A DNA stretch of 17,269 nucleotides from Candidatus Poribacteria bacterium (GCA_009845505.1 VXZL01000186.1:1-17269), one strand, 5' to 3'; positions 1 to 7,772 are shown, counted from the first letter of the stretch. The notes: generated by a model from the sequence alone, not told the origin. Numbers and translations are program-made.

Positions 1-106
1 GTCTATGATAAAATAAATGAACGCCATAAGGTGATGTAACTGTAAAACTTGCATTGGTGCCAAAGTGAGTTCGGTATGAAATAGAATACATAGGTCGGAG
101 GTGCCC

Positions 107-553
107 TTGAAAGCATTTCTGCGAAAACATCGAGAATTTTGGAAAACAGGAAAGACAAATTTTGCACTTACCGTAGGTTTGATGCTTGGAAGCCTCTTTT
201 TCGGCTATGCTATTTATGAAGAGATAGGGGCTGGATGGAAAGGATATAAATCGTTCCGTATCGTGCTAACCGATACATCAGTGTTTATCCCTGTTGGTGG
301 ATTAGTCGCTGGTGTTCTAACGCTCATAGGAGATTTAATGATGTTATGGTCAGATAGATCAGAGAAACGGATTCAAGAAGCCGCTGCCAAAGCCGCTGCC
401 GAAGCTGCTGCCGAAGCCGCTGTCAAAGCTAGAGCCGAAGGCGTTGAGGAAGGCAAAAAGGAGCTCGCTCAAAAGGTCCTCGCTTGGAACCTTCGTCGAA
501 TAGAGGCAGAAAGAAGGAACGAGCCTTTTTACGAACCGCCTCCAACCGAGTAG
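107..553 (+). CDS. Small two-TM membrane protein with Ala/Glu-rich coiled-coil tail
   Basis: Family not recognised. The product is about 148 residues. Two hydrophobic segments, around residues 18-37 (FALTVGLMLGSLFFGYAIYE) and 60-80 (VFIPVGGLVAGVLTLIGDLMM), are followed by a highly charged Ala/Glu/Lys helix (residues 85-125) and a Pro-rich end (EPPPTE). This suggests an inner-membrane protein with a cytosolic coiled coil. I chose the TTG at 107 because GGAGGTG at 97-103 sits at proper Shine-Dalgarno spacing; a GTG at 101 in the same frame lies inside that Shine-Dalgarno. The coiled-coil segment is encoded by a 12-bp tandem repeat, so the tail may vary in length between strains. It ends 23 bases before the rimI ATG, so the two may be co-transcribed. 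No function is proposed. Confidence 0.6.
   Translation: MKAFLRKHREFWKTGKTNFALTVGLMLGSLFFGYAIYEEIGAGWKGYKSFRIVLTDTSVFIPVGGLVAGVLTLIGDLMMLWSDRSEKRIQEAAAKAAAEAAAEAAVKARAEGVEEGKKELAQKVLAWNLRRIEAERRNEPFYEPPPTE
377..424 (+). repeat. 12-bp coding tandem repeat, four units
   Basis: Four head-to-tail copies of a 12-bp unit (consensus GAAGCCGCTGCC, with A/G at position 1 and C/T at two others) lie at 377-388, 389-400, 401-412 and 413-424. They encode a repeated (E/K)-A-A-A/V helix block in the coiled-coil tail. The unit length is a multiple of three, so copy-number change would keep the frame. Confidence 0.75.
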
Positions 554-576
554 TGTGTAGCCCGAAAAATACGGAA

Positions 577-1059
577 ATGGCAACCCAAAACTCGCTCCGA
601 AATCTCACATTTGAACCGATGTGCTTATCTGACCTACAACAGGTCCTGGACATAGAAAACGAATGCTTCGAGGACCCATGGAGCGCGACCTATTTTACAC
701 TGTCCCTGAAGCGACCGAGATCTTATGATTTTTTTTACGTTGCGCGGTGCGAAGACACCATCCTGGGTTACATCGTGTTCGCTGTTCTCTATGAAGAAGC
801 GCATATTTTAAATATTGCAGTGCCAATTGCCTATCGCGGACAAGGTATCGGCAAATATCTCCTCGCTTCAGCTTTAGAGATGATAGCCGCACACGACGGA
901 CGCGAGGTCTTCTTGGAAGTCGCTGTCAATAACTTACCAGCACAATACCTCTACAGACAGTTCGGGTTCCGCATCTATGGCACCCGCAAAAACTACTACG
1001 GTCGTCATAAGGACGCTTACCTTTTTCGCAAAGGAGCACCAGAAACCGATGCTACTTAA
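577..1059 (+). CDS. rimI: Ribosomal protein S18-alanine N-acetyltransferase (GNAT family)
   Basis: Cytosolic GNAT enzyme expected to transfer an acetyl group from acetyl-CoA to the N-terminal Ala of ribosomal protein S18. It has 160 residues, normal for RimI (about 150-160). Visible hallmarks are the N-terminal D-I-E-x-x-C-F-x-x-P-W block (residues 25-35), the acetyl-CoA loop RGQGIG (87-92), the beta5 motif LEVAVNN (113-119), and the C-terminal YLYRQFGF...R..YY....DAY (124-148) typical of RimI. The open frame extends upstream to a TTG at 484, but that part runs through the previous gene, so the ATG at 577 aligned with the family N-terminus is preferred; its Shine-Dalgarno is weak (CGGA). Its last 11 bases overlap the start of the next gene, suggesting translational coupling. 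Assignment to S18 rather than another N-terminus rests on family similarity only. Confidence 0.87.
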   Translation: MATQNSLRNLTFEPMCLSDLQQVLDIENECFEDPWSATYFTLSLKRPRSYDFFYVARCEDTILGYIVFAVLYEEAHILNIAVPIAYRGQGIGKYLLASALEMIAAHDGREVFLEVAVNNLPAQYLYRQFGFRIYGTRKNYYGRHKDAYLFRKGAPETDAT

Positions 1060-1828
1060 CATTTTAAGCCAGACCTTTTCAGCCACTGAAACCCTCTCAC
1101 TCTCAACCCGCCGACAGGAGGCGCGGACGGCTGGCAGGAACGGTTGGCGTATCATTGAAGAAGAGGTCCACTGGAACCCCGCTGAAACGGCTATTGTCGT
1201 CGTTGATATGTGGAACGAACACTGGTCTTGGGGTGCGACAGAGCGCGTGAATGTCATGGCACCTCGGATGAACATCGTGCTTGGACGGGCAAGGGAAAGC
1301 GGCGTTCATATTATCCATGCACCCTCCGACACAATGGACTTCTACGAGGCGCACCCGGCGCGCCAATCGGTCTTAGCATTACCACATGCTCAACCGCCCC
1401 CTGAACGGGAATTACCTGATCCACCCTTGCCTGTTGATGCCTCCGATGGTGGTTCAGACACCGGCGAAACCGATACCTACAAAGCGTGGCACCGGCAACA
1501 TCCTGTCATTGAGATTGCTGACGCAGATGCCATCAGTGATAACGGACAAGAGGTCTACAACCTGCTCCATCACAAGGGTATTAAGAATATCATCTTCATG
1601 GGGGTGCACACCAATATGTGTGTCCTCGGACGCTCTTTTGCGATTAAACAGATGGTTCGTTGGGGTTTCAATGCCGTTCTTGCACGTGATCTCACAGATG
1701 CGATGTATAATCCGTTTAAGCCGCCTTATGTTAGTCACGAAGAAGGCACGCAGCTCATCATTGAGTATATTGAGAAATTCTGGTGTCCCACAATCCTCAG
1801 TGGTGATTTAACAACTCCGAAAGCCTAA
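1049..1828 (+). CDS. Isochorismatase-fold cysteine hydrolase
   Basis: A 259-residue member of the isochorismatase/nicotinamidase-like cysteine hydrolase superfamily, predicted cytosolic. The core reads AIVVVDMWNEHW (residues 48-59; D53 is the expected catalytic Asp) and GVHTNMCVLGRSF (185-197; C191 the nucleophile, preceded by the cis-peptide region). The usual catalytic Lys in a VI-x-K context is not evident: the corresponding stretch reads HPVIEIADADAI. The substrate cannot be predicted. A roughly 30-residue Pro/Asp/Gly-rich insertion (115-142) lies between strands. ATG 1049 is chosen because AAGGAG at 1031-1036 precedes it; an in-frame ATG at 977 lies deep within rimI. It overlaps rimI by 11 bases. 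Confidence 0.75.
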   Translation: MLLNILSQTFSATETLSLSTRRQEARTAGRNGWRIIEEEVHWNPAETAIVVVDMWNEHWSWGATERVNVMAPRMNIVLGRARESGVHIIHAPSDTMDFYEAHPARQSVLALPHAQPPPERELPDPPLPVDASDGGSDTGETDTYKAWHRQHPVIEIADADAISDNGQEVYNLLHHKGIKNIIFMGVHTNMCVLGRSFAIKQMVRWGFNAVLARDLTDAMYNPFKPPYVSHEEGTQLIIEYIEKFWCPTILSGDLTTPKA

Positions 1829-1858
1829 TCAACATTCCTTTGAATCTTCCCTTAAATA

Positions 1859-1884
1859 GGTAGGTGCGGTTTTTAACCGCACCG
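1859..1884. repeat. Dispersed palindrome GGTGCGGTT-N3-AACCGCACC
   Basis: GGTGCGGTT (1863-1871) and AACCGCACC (1875-1883) form a perfect 9-bp stem with a TTT loop. The 26-bp region 1859-1884 matches the reverse complement of 10917-10942 at 25 of 26 positions, so this is a repeat family and not a chance hairpin. No U tract follows the stem at once on the + strand (GTTCTTCC follows), but it could still help terminate transcription after the isochorismatase-like gene. Confidence 0.7.
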
Positions 1885-2062
1885 TTCTTCCCAACCTCAC
1901 CGATTCTCCTTACTCAATCCATTTTCCCAATCATCTTGTAAATCCTGATTCTGATAAGAAAATAGCTGTTGGCAATTAGCAAATACCTACCACCTATACC
2001 CAATACCTACCCGATTACTGACCGCTAACAGCCGACCGCCATATAGTGATTTTAGTTGCAAT

Positions 2063-2091
2063 TTGACGGGAAATGTGGTATCATACATAAA
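2063..2091 (+). promoter_or_regulatory. Candidate sigma70-type promoter for the HNH-rnpA operon
   Basis: TTGACG at 2063-2068 is a near-consensus -35. At 17-bp spacing CATAAA (2086-2091) matches the -10 consensus at 4 of 6 positions; TACATA (2084-2089) is an alternative at 15 bp. It lies 47 bases upstream of the HNH start, after a repeat-rich spacer. Motif match only; not strong. Confidence 0.35.
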
Positions 2092-2137
2092 GAGTTAATG
2101 TGGTTAGAACCGATCATTCAAGTTAGAGGAGCTGCAA

Positions 2138-2650
2138 GTGGAAATATCTGTCTTAGTACTTAATGCAAGTTATGAAGCAATCAACGTTTGCAACCTCCGG
2201 CGTGCGATGAAAATGGTTTTCAAAGGCACCGCACAGACGGAAGAAGTCTCTGACCTTAAGATTCATTCACCCAGTGCTGCAATAAAAGTACCACATGTAA
2301 TTCGTTTGGTGAACTACGTGCATGTCCCACGGAGTGTCGTCAAATTTTCACGGAAGAATGTCCTCGTCCGAGATCATTACACGTGTCAGTACTGCTATGG
2401 TGAGTTCCCAACAGCACAACTCACGCTTGACCATGTGATACCGATTTCGCGGGGTGGACAAACGAACTGGGAAAATGTTGTGACGGCGTGCAAGAAATGT
2501 AATAATAAAAAAGGAAATAAAATGCTCTACGAGACACAACTCACACTCGCACGCCAGCCCAAAACACCATCAATATTAACGTATTTACAACTCAACCGTC
2601 ATTTTCGAGGATGCCATCCGTCGTGGAGAAAATATCTGTATCTCAATTGA
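2138..2650 (+). CDS. HNH endonuclease family protein
   Basis: A 170-residue protein with a clear Zn-stabilised HNH nuclease module: CxxC at residues 83/86, LDHVIPISRGG (97-107, His99 the metal/general-base region), N109/N112, and a second CxxC at 118/121 followed by NNKKGN. The N-terminal MEISVLVLNASYEAINVCN and the C-terminal SWRKYLY are typical of a widespread stand-alone HNH family of uncertain role. The GTG start at 2138 is supported by AGAGGAG (2125-2131) at 6-base spacing. It ends 3 bases before rnpA, so the two are almost certainly one transcript. It occupies the place where rpmH usually stands upstream of rnpA. No repeats or phage genes flank it, so a housekeeping DNA-processing role is as likely as a mobile origin. 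Confidence 0.85.
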   Translation: MEISVLVLNASYEAINVCNLRRAMKMVFKGTAQTEEVSDLKIHSPSAAIKVPHVIRLVNYVHVPRSVVKFSRKNVLVRDHYTCQYCYGEFPTAQLTLDHVIPISRGGQTNWENVVTACKKCNNKKGNKMLYETQLTLARQPKTPSILTYLQLNRHFRGCHPSWRKYLYLN

Positions 2651-2653
2651 ATC

Positions 2654-3013
2654 ATGCCAGATCCGAGAAAACTAAAAAAACGTTCGGAATTCCAGCGTGC
2701 CTATCAAGACGGCGGTAAGTATTGGAATCGCTATTTTGTGATATACGTACGACCGACAGGCTTCGAGCATTCTCGATTGGGGATAACCGTTAGCAAAAAA
2801 GTCGGAAACAGCGTCCAAAGGAATCGGGTTAAAAGATTATTTCGGGATTCGTTTCGGCACTTATGTCCTCACCTTCTGGCAGCTTATGATATCGTGGGTG
2901 TCGGTAGAACTGCAGCGACTCGGCTTAAATGTCAGGAAGCAGCAAACGCGCTCTGTAGTTTATTCCGAAGAGCCTCTATCTTGAATAGCGCGAATGTCAC
3001 CACAACGCCGTGA
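2654..3013 (+). CDS. rnpA: Ribonuclease P protein component
   Basis: Protein subunit of RNase P, which helps the catalytic RNA process tRNA 5' leaders. It has 119 residues, the usual size. The N-terminus LKKRSEFQRAYQDGGKYW, the central strand RLGITVSKKVGNSVQRNRVKR (residues 41-61) with the diagnostic RNR element, and the following LFRDSFR helix match the family. The final roughly 15 residues are non-conserved. The Shine-Dalgarno is poor; the ATG is 3 bases after the HNH stop, suggesting translational coupling. yidD follows 20 bases downstream, as in the classical operon. Confidence 0.95.
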   Translation: MPDPRKLKKRSEFQRAYQDGGKYWNRYFVIYVRPTGFEHSRLGITVSKKVGNSVQRNRVKRLFRDSFRHLCPHLLAAYDIVGVGRTAATRLKCQEAANALCSLFRRASILNSANVTTTP

Positions 3014-3033
3014 CGCAGGAACCGAAGTAGCCG

Positions 3034-3330
3034 ATGAGGAACACAGGCGTGTCAGACTGTCAGCAGCACTTGGAAGTTATGAATCAATGCGGGCACCAGC
3101 AAACGTGCCGCAAAACATATATGGCGGCTGTACTCGTCCAACCGATCCGTTTTTATCGCCGTTTCATTTCACCGCTGCTACCCCGTTCATGTCGTTTCTA
3201 TCCCACATGTTCCCAATACGCACAGCAGGCATTAGAACGTTACGGGACGCTCAAGGGGACCTGGCTAACTCTTAAACGACTTTCAAAATGTCACCCATAT
3301 CATCCGGGTGGCTTCGACCCGCTGAAATAG
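3034..3330 (+). CDS. yidD: Membrane protein insertion efficiency factor YidD
   Basis: Small membrane-associated protein that assists YidC/Sec-dependent insertion. The conserved core is [20 protein letters not shown], then [18 protein letters not shown], then [12 protein letters not shown]. The start is uncertain. ATG 3034 gives 98 residues, with an extra Cys/His-rich N-terminus not seen in typical YidD. ATG 3121 gives [14 protein letters not shown], which aligns residue for residue with the usual N-terminus and a 69-residue product, but has no visible Shine-Dalgarno; ATG 3079 is intermediate, with GGAAG too close. The longest frame is listed to cover all options; homology favours 3121. It lies between rnpA and yidC, as expected. 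Confidence 0.9.
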   Translation: MRNTGVSDCQQHLEVMNQCGHQQTCRKTYMAAVLVQPIRFYRRFISPLLPRSCRFYPTCSQYAQQALERYGTLKGTWLTLKRLSKCHPYHPGGFDPLK

Positions 3331-3331
3331 C

Positions 3332-3345
3332 GGCGTAGACACGCC
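3332..3345. repeat. Short GC hairpin after yidD
   Basis: GGCGT (3332-3336), AGAC loop, ACGCC (3341-3345) directly follow the yidD stop. The stem is only 5 bp and no T-run follows, so termination is doubtful; it resembles the small GC-rich palindromes elsewhere in the window. Confidence 0.35.
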
Positions 3346-3400
3346 ACGTCGAAAACGGTTGGTCTCAGAAGTACACATAGATGAGGAGTACCTAATTTCA

Positions 3401-5236
3401 ATGGGAGTACGTTATATTCTCGCACTCGTCCTAATGATTGCTGTCATGATTGGATGGAGCCTGTTTTTCGGTAACCGGTTTGCGCCCGAGCCAGACGAAT
3501 CCGCAACGACCGAAACAGCCCCATCATCTGATACACGTCAAGTGCCACCCGATGACGCGACACAGACGGCACCCGACGGAACCGAGGCATCCGTCGATAC
3601 AGATCTCTGGACCCCTTTACAGGAAAGCCCGGATGACGCAAAAGTTAGCGTTCACACCGATAGGTATAGTGTCGTGTTCAACGAAAAACTTGCAATTGCC
3701 AAAGTGTGGGAACTCAATCAGTTTCCAGACCGGACCGTTGACATTGATGAACCCCTGAACCTGATTCCAGAGAACGCGCTGAGCTGCCTCGCACTTCGCT
3801 TCGCAAATGACCAACTGCAACTCGACTTGCTTAATGCTTCATGGCGAGCGGACAAGCCTGAAATCGATCTCACAGCGGGCGAGGGTGTAGAAACACTCAC
3901 TTTCCGAACAATCATCGCAGAAAAACTGCAGGTTGCCAAGCAGTTAACTTTCATCCCTGGCACCTATTTTGTTAATCTGGCAATTACCTTCCAAAATGTC
4001 TCTGATGAACCTTTACTTATGGGTGGAAATTAACCGGCGAATGGATATGAACTCCAATGGGGACGCGGTATCAACGCCGACCTCCTACCTCACGAAAAGA
4101 AAAGTGGGAAACGTGGGCGACGTGGTAAAGAGGGCGCGAAGGTTTACACCGGCGAAGGGAATCCTGTGCACAAACTTAAAGACGAACAGGCTTTAACGAC
4201 TGTGCTTTGGGCAGGACTTGATAGTCAGTACTTCAGCGCGCTCATGATCCCTGACCCGGAAATCGCGGCAACATATAGACTCACAGAGACTCCCAATGCG
4301 AGTGCCGGTGCTGATGTCGCTGTCGTTGCACCGACAGAGACAGTTGGACTCGTTGTTCCCGGGTTTTATCTGGCATCTCAGCAGAAAGCCAGTCACGAAT
4401 TCCGGCTCTATGTCGGACCGAAAGACGACAAAATTCTGAAAACTATTGAGGCACCCAACGCAACAGAGGTACCGCTACATCTTTCCAAAGTGATTGACTT
4501 TGGATTCTTTGCTCCACTTGTTTGGGGCATGCTCTGGCTATTCCAAGGATTTCACGCCATTTTCAGAAACTACGGACTCTCAATTATTCTGTTGACTGCC
4601 TTGGTGAAGGTCATCACTTATCCCTTTACCCGCAAGGCGCACGCCTCGATGAAAAAGATGCAGAAACTCCAACCCGAACTTTTGGAATTGAAGGAGAAAT
4701 ACAGGGACGATCCGCAGAAGCTTAACCGCGCCACAATGCGGCTCTACAAGGAAAATGGTGTCAATCCGCTTGGGGGTTGTATCCCGTGGCTTCCACAAAT
4801 TCCGCTCTTCTTCGCACTCTTTTCGCTCCTTGGCGGCGCAGTAGAACTCCGTGGAGCACCTTTCCTGCTCTGGATTCAAGACCTTTCCGCACCCGATACT
4901 TTGTTTGAATTGCCCTTTACGATTCCGCTGATTGTCACACAGATAGATGCCGTTCGACTGCTACCTATCATCAACGGATTAACAACTTGGCTTCAACAGA
5001 AATTCGTCGGCAATATGACACCAACAACCGACAATACCCAAATGAAACTGATGCAATTCATGCCAATTATCTTTATCTTCATTTTTTACAACTGGGCATC
5101 AGGATTTGTATTGTATTGGTTGTGTAACAATGTGTTCACTATAGCACAACAGTATCTACAGAACCGAAGCGCGACGGACGAAGACCTATCGGGGTCTGCA
5201 GATACTAAAAAACGGAACACTTCCAAACGGAAATAG
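3401..5236 (+). CDS. yidC: Membrane protein insertase YidC, interrupted by one in-frame TAA
   Basis: Inner-membrane insertase/foldase (YidC/Oxa1/Alb3 family). The full frame would be 611 residues: TM1 (residues 5-23, YILALVLMIAVMIGWSLFFG), an Asp/Thr/Pro-rich linker, the periplasmic P1 beta domain, then the C-terminal core from about nt 4490 with LVWGMLWLFQGFHAIFRNYG, YPFTRKAHASMKKMQKLQPE, NPLGGCIPWLPQIPLFFALF and the terminal TMs (NWASGFVLYWLCNN) plus a basic tail. A TAA at 4031-4033 (codon 211) breaks the P1 domain. Sequence on both sides is in the same frame and P1-like (GGN, stop, PANGYELQWGRG), so this is a point nonsense change and not a frameshift. Because YidC is essential, an assembly or consensus error is the likeliest reason; otherwise the C-terminal core could be made separately from ATG 4166. 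Start ATG 3401 has AGGAG at 3384-3388; a TTG at 3359 is an in-frame alternative. Confidence 0.88.
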
Positions 5237-5309
5237 ACTTAGTCCATAGTCATACCCCGCGTCAACGACTTCACTGCCGGAAACGTTTTATACGAGGAGG
5301 ACTCAACCT

Positions 5310-5930
5310 ATGCAACATTATATTCAAGCTGAAGGCGATACAGTGGAGGAAGCAATTGAACAGGCACTCAATGAACTTGAGGCGACTCGCGAGCAGGTTA
5401 CAATTGACATCATCAGTGAACCCACAAAAGGTATCTTAAATTTCGGCGCGAAACCTGCCAAAGTCCGAGTAACAATGAAGCAAGATGTCTCTTCGGCACC
5501 CGACACGATTCTCAGAGAGTTGCTCAGCCGGATGGGAATTGGTGCCGAAGTGGAATCGGATTTCGTTGATGGCAGCACGCATCTCAATATCCACACTGAC
5601 AGTCCTGCCCTCCTCATCGGGAAGCATGGGCAGACGCTTGATGCTATTGAACGCCTCCTCAATTGCATTGTTAATAAAGCCTCTCTCGTAAAAAGGCGGG
5701 TTTTTGTTGACACCGAGGGTTACCGGGAACGCCGAGAAGAACGGCTCGTCGAAATGGCACACCAAATGGCGGAGCAGGTGAAGTATACCAACCGGGAGGT
5801 TGTCTTGGCACCAATGTCGGCGCGTGACCGCCGCATCATCCATGTCGCCTTAAGAGAGGATGATATTGTATCCACCTATAGTCAAGGCGAGGGAGACATG
5901 CGTCGGGTTGTCATCACAACTAATGGTTAA
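5310..5930 (+). CDS. jag: RNA-binding protein Jag/KhpB (Jag_N-KH-R3H)
   Basis: Cytosolic single-strand nucleic-acid-binding protein, usually encoded next to yidC. The 206 residues split into Jag_N (1-52, with EPTKGILNFGAKPAKVRV), a KH domain (about 64-135) with GKHG loop at 104-107, and an R3H domain (about 138-205) with RDRRIIH at 172-178. The start is well supported by GAGGAGGA about 8 bases upstream. In Gram-positives the homologue acts with KhpA on mRNAs and cell-wall growth; here only RNA binding is safe to infer. 73 bases separate it from yidC. Confidence 0.93.
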   Translation: MQHYIQAEGDTVEEAIEQALNELEATREQVTIDIISEPTKGILNFGAKPAKVRVTMKQDVSSAPDTILRELLSRMGIGAEVESDFVDGSTHLNIHTDSPALLIGKHGQTLDAIERLLNCIVNKASLVKRRVFVDTEGYRERREERLVEMAHQMAEQVKYTNREVVLAPMSARDRRIIHVALREDDIVSTYSQGEGDMRRVVITTNG

Positions 5931-6022
5931 TGGTTAAGAAAACGTCGTGGTAAGGGCGGGTTTTTCTAATAACTAAAGGTTTTAACCAACAACTACAAGC
6001 GAACCGCGAACCGCTAAAAAAG

Positions 6023-7411
6023 ATGAAATTCCACGATACCATCGCAGCCATCGCAACAGCACGCGGCGAAGCGGGTATCGGCATCGTCCGAGTCAGTGGA
6101 CCGCTCGCCCTGCCGATTGCTACCGATTTATTCCGATCTCCGCGGGCTGTATCTCCCGCACAACTACCGACGCATACGCTTACATACGGACACGTTGTAG
6201 ATACTAACGCATCCGATGCCGTAATTGATGAAATTTTACTCGGCATCATGCACGCGCCAAAAACGTATACCGGAGAAGATATCGTCGAGTTTAATTGTCA
6301 CGGTGGGATCCTTCCCCTCACGGCTGTATTGGACTTGGTAGTAAAGCAGGGCGCACGGCTCGCAGAACCGGGTGAATTCACAAAACGCGCTTTCCTTAAC
6401 GGTAGACTTGACCTTGCACAAGCGGAAGCCGTCGCTGAACTCATCGCCTCGAAAACGGATCTGAGCCGAAAAATCGCAATAGAGGCACTCGCTGGGAAGC
6501 TTTCTGAGACTGTCAATCAATTCAATGACCGACTCGCAGCCCTGCTCGCAGAGATTGAAGCGTCTGTTGATTTTCCTGAGGAAGACCTCGATTTCATGAA
6601 GGTAGAGGCGCAGCTCGAATGTGCCCGCACCGTTCAGACAGACTTAACGGTGCTTCTTGAAACTGCCGATGAAGGGAGACTCATCTCGGAGGGTGTCAAT
6701 GTCGCCATATTGGGTAAACCAAATGTCGGAAAATCCAGTTTACTTAATGCACTCGTTGGAACGGCACGCGCTATCGTTACAGATATCCCTGGCACGACAC
6801 GCGACACAATTGAAGAGGCTATTAACATCAATGGTATCCCATTGAAACTTTTTGACACCGCTGGTATTCGACAGACGGATGATATTGTTGAACAACAAGG
6901 CGTTCAACGGAGCAAAGCCGTCTTAGACAAGGCAGAATTGTTACTCTTGATGTTCGACGCATCGCAACCTTTAAACGATGCCGATAGGGACCTCTTGCAG
7001 ACAGCACAATCGCAGAAAGCAATTCTTATCTTGAATAAGACAGACCTACCGGTTGTGACATCAATGGCTGCATTACTGACGCACTGCCCAAAAAAGCGGA
7101 TCGTTGAGACAGTGATCCCCCAAGGTAAAGGACTCGAGGCACTAAGGACCGCTATCTCTGAGGAACTGCTTGGTGATAAGTTCGTTGTCGGGGAATCGCC
7201 GATTGTGACCAACGCACGCCATCAGGACGCACTCAGGCGTGCACACAATGGACTCAATTATGCGATAGAGAGTCTCGCGAACGGTATGCCTCCGGAACTC
7301 GTTGCTGTCGATTTGCGAATCAGTCTTGATGCCCTGGGCGACATCGTTGGCAAGACGACAACGGAAGATATTCTCGATAGGATTTTCTCTCAGTTCTGTG
7401 TCGGGAAGTAA
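6023..7411 (+). CDS. mnmE: tRNA uridine-5-carboxymethylaminomethyl(34) synthesis GTPase MnmE
   Basis: Potassium-dependent GTPase that, with MnmG, modifies the wobble U34 of several tRNAs, using folate as carbon donor. It has 462 residues, the family norm. N-terminal folate-binding domain: DTIAAIATARGEAGIGIVRV...TYTGEDIVEFNCHGG...AEPGEFTKRAFLNGRLDLAQA. G domain inserted in the helical domain: G1 GKPNVGKSS (231-239), G2 GTTRDT, G3 DTAG (about 279-282), G4 NKTD (about 338-341). The C-terminal FCVGK carries the conserved Cys of the C-x-G-K motif. ATG 6023 gives the canonical N-terminus; only a weak A-rich/AG leader precedes it. mnmG is not in the window. It follows jag after 92 bases. Confidence 0.96.
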   Translation: MKFHDTIAAIATARGEAGIGIVRVSGPLALPIATDLFRSPRAVSPAQLPTHTLTYGHVVDTNASDAVIDEILLGIMHAPKTYTGEDIVEFNCHGGILPLTAVLDLVVKQGARLAEPGEFTKRAFLNGRLDLAQAEAVAELIASKTDLSRKIAIEALAGKLSETVNQFNDRLAALLAEIEASVDFPEEDLDFMKVEAQLECARTVQTDLTVLLETADEGRLISEGVNVAILGKPNVGKSSLLNALVGTARAIVTDIPGTTRDTIEEAININGIPLKLFDTAGIRQTDDIVEQQGVQRSKAVLDKAELLLLMFDASQPLNDADRDLLQTAQSQKAILILNKTDLPVVTSMAALLTHCPKKRIVETVIPQGKGLEALRTAISEELLGDKFVVGESPIVTNARHQDALRRAHNGLNYAIESLANGMPPELVAVDLRISLDALGDIVGKTTTEDILDRIFSQFCVGK

Positions 7412-7523
7412 TATTTGTCGAGGCGAAGGAAAAAATGAACTTTTATCGTGGTATGGTGTGACTGTTCTCTGCGGACGAGTAGAGGACATTGATACTAAAC
7501 ACAATATCACAAAGGAGCTACCC

Positions 7524-7721
7524 ATGTTAGGCGCAAAACAACAGTGGTGTCCTCGCTGCCAAAGACACGTACAAACAGAGCAGAAACAGTCTCATATTGG
7601 CAAACAGAAGAAACTCGTCAAAATTGTTGTTACTTGCGGTAGGTGTCGAATAACATTATCAAGCAAAACAACGAGTGCAGCTGCGGTTGAACAGAATCAA
7701 AACGCTGCAGCTGAAGAATAG
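7524..7721 (+). CDS. 65-residue zinc-ribbon protein, function unknown
   Basis: Starts at ATG 7524 with an excellent Shine-Dalgarno (AAAGGAG, 7511-7517, 6-base spacing). The 65 residues contain two Cys pairs, CPRC (9-12) and CGRC (38-41), separated by a Lys/Gln-rich stretch, so they should bind one Zn as a ribbon. An Ala/Gln/Glu-rich tail follows (residues 48-65). The same frame is open upstream to 7302, but that part lies over the end of mnmE and is not supported. The basic middle (HIGKQKKLVKIVV) could fit nucleic-acid or ribosome binding; that is speculation. It sits between mnmE and the candidate selenoprotein, on the same strand as both. Confidence 0.72.
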   Translation: MLGAKQQWCPRCQRHVQTEQKQSHIGKQKKLVKIVVTCGRCRITLSSKTTSAAAVEQNQNAAAEE

Positions 7722-7772
7722 TAATGGAATTTTGGATTAGCGTATTTATCTAACACACAAGGAGAGAACATT

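Larger units (their letters stand above)
1829..2137. other. 309-base intergenic spacer with palindromes
   Basis: No coding potential seen, and no rpmH-like (ribosomal protein L34) reading frame. It holds a perfect 9-bp hairpin at 1863-1883, two copies of AATACCTAC (1982-1990 and 2002-2010), an imperfect inverted pair GCTGTTGGC (1965-1973) / GCTAACAGC (2024-2032), and a candidate promoter near 2063-2091. The short repeats look like degraded dispersed repeats of this genome. Confidence 0.6.

Noticed and set aside
484..576. Longer RimI N-terminus from TTG 484
   Set aside because: This stretch overlaps the preceding gene and has no match to RimI; ATG 577 gives the family start.
1829..2137. Hidden rpmH (ribosomal protein L34) upstream of the HNH gene
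   Set aside because: No frame with the expected short, Arg/Lys-rich L34 sequence is present in the spacer.
2994..3275. 93-residue + strand frame overlapping rnpA end and yidD
   Set aside because: Out-of-frame shadow of yidD; no family resemblance, whereas yidD frame has clear motifs.
5931..6022. Repeat TAATGGTTAATGGTTAA and GGTTTTAACC in the jag-mnmE gap
   Set aside because: Short, low-complexity matches; too little structure to call a terminator, promoter or mobile remnant.
6236..7525. Several - strand frames opposite mnmE
   Set aside because: Mirror frames of a well-conserved gene; no recognisable domains or start signals.
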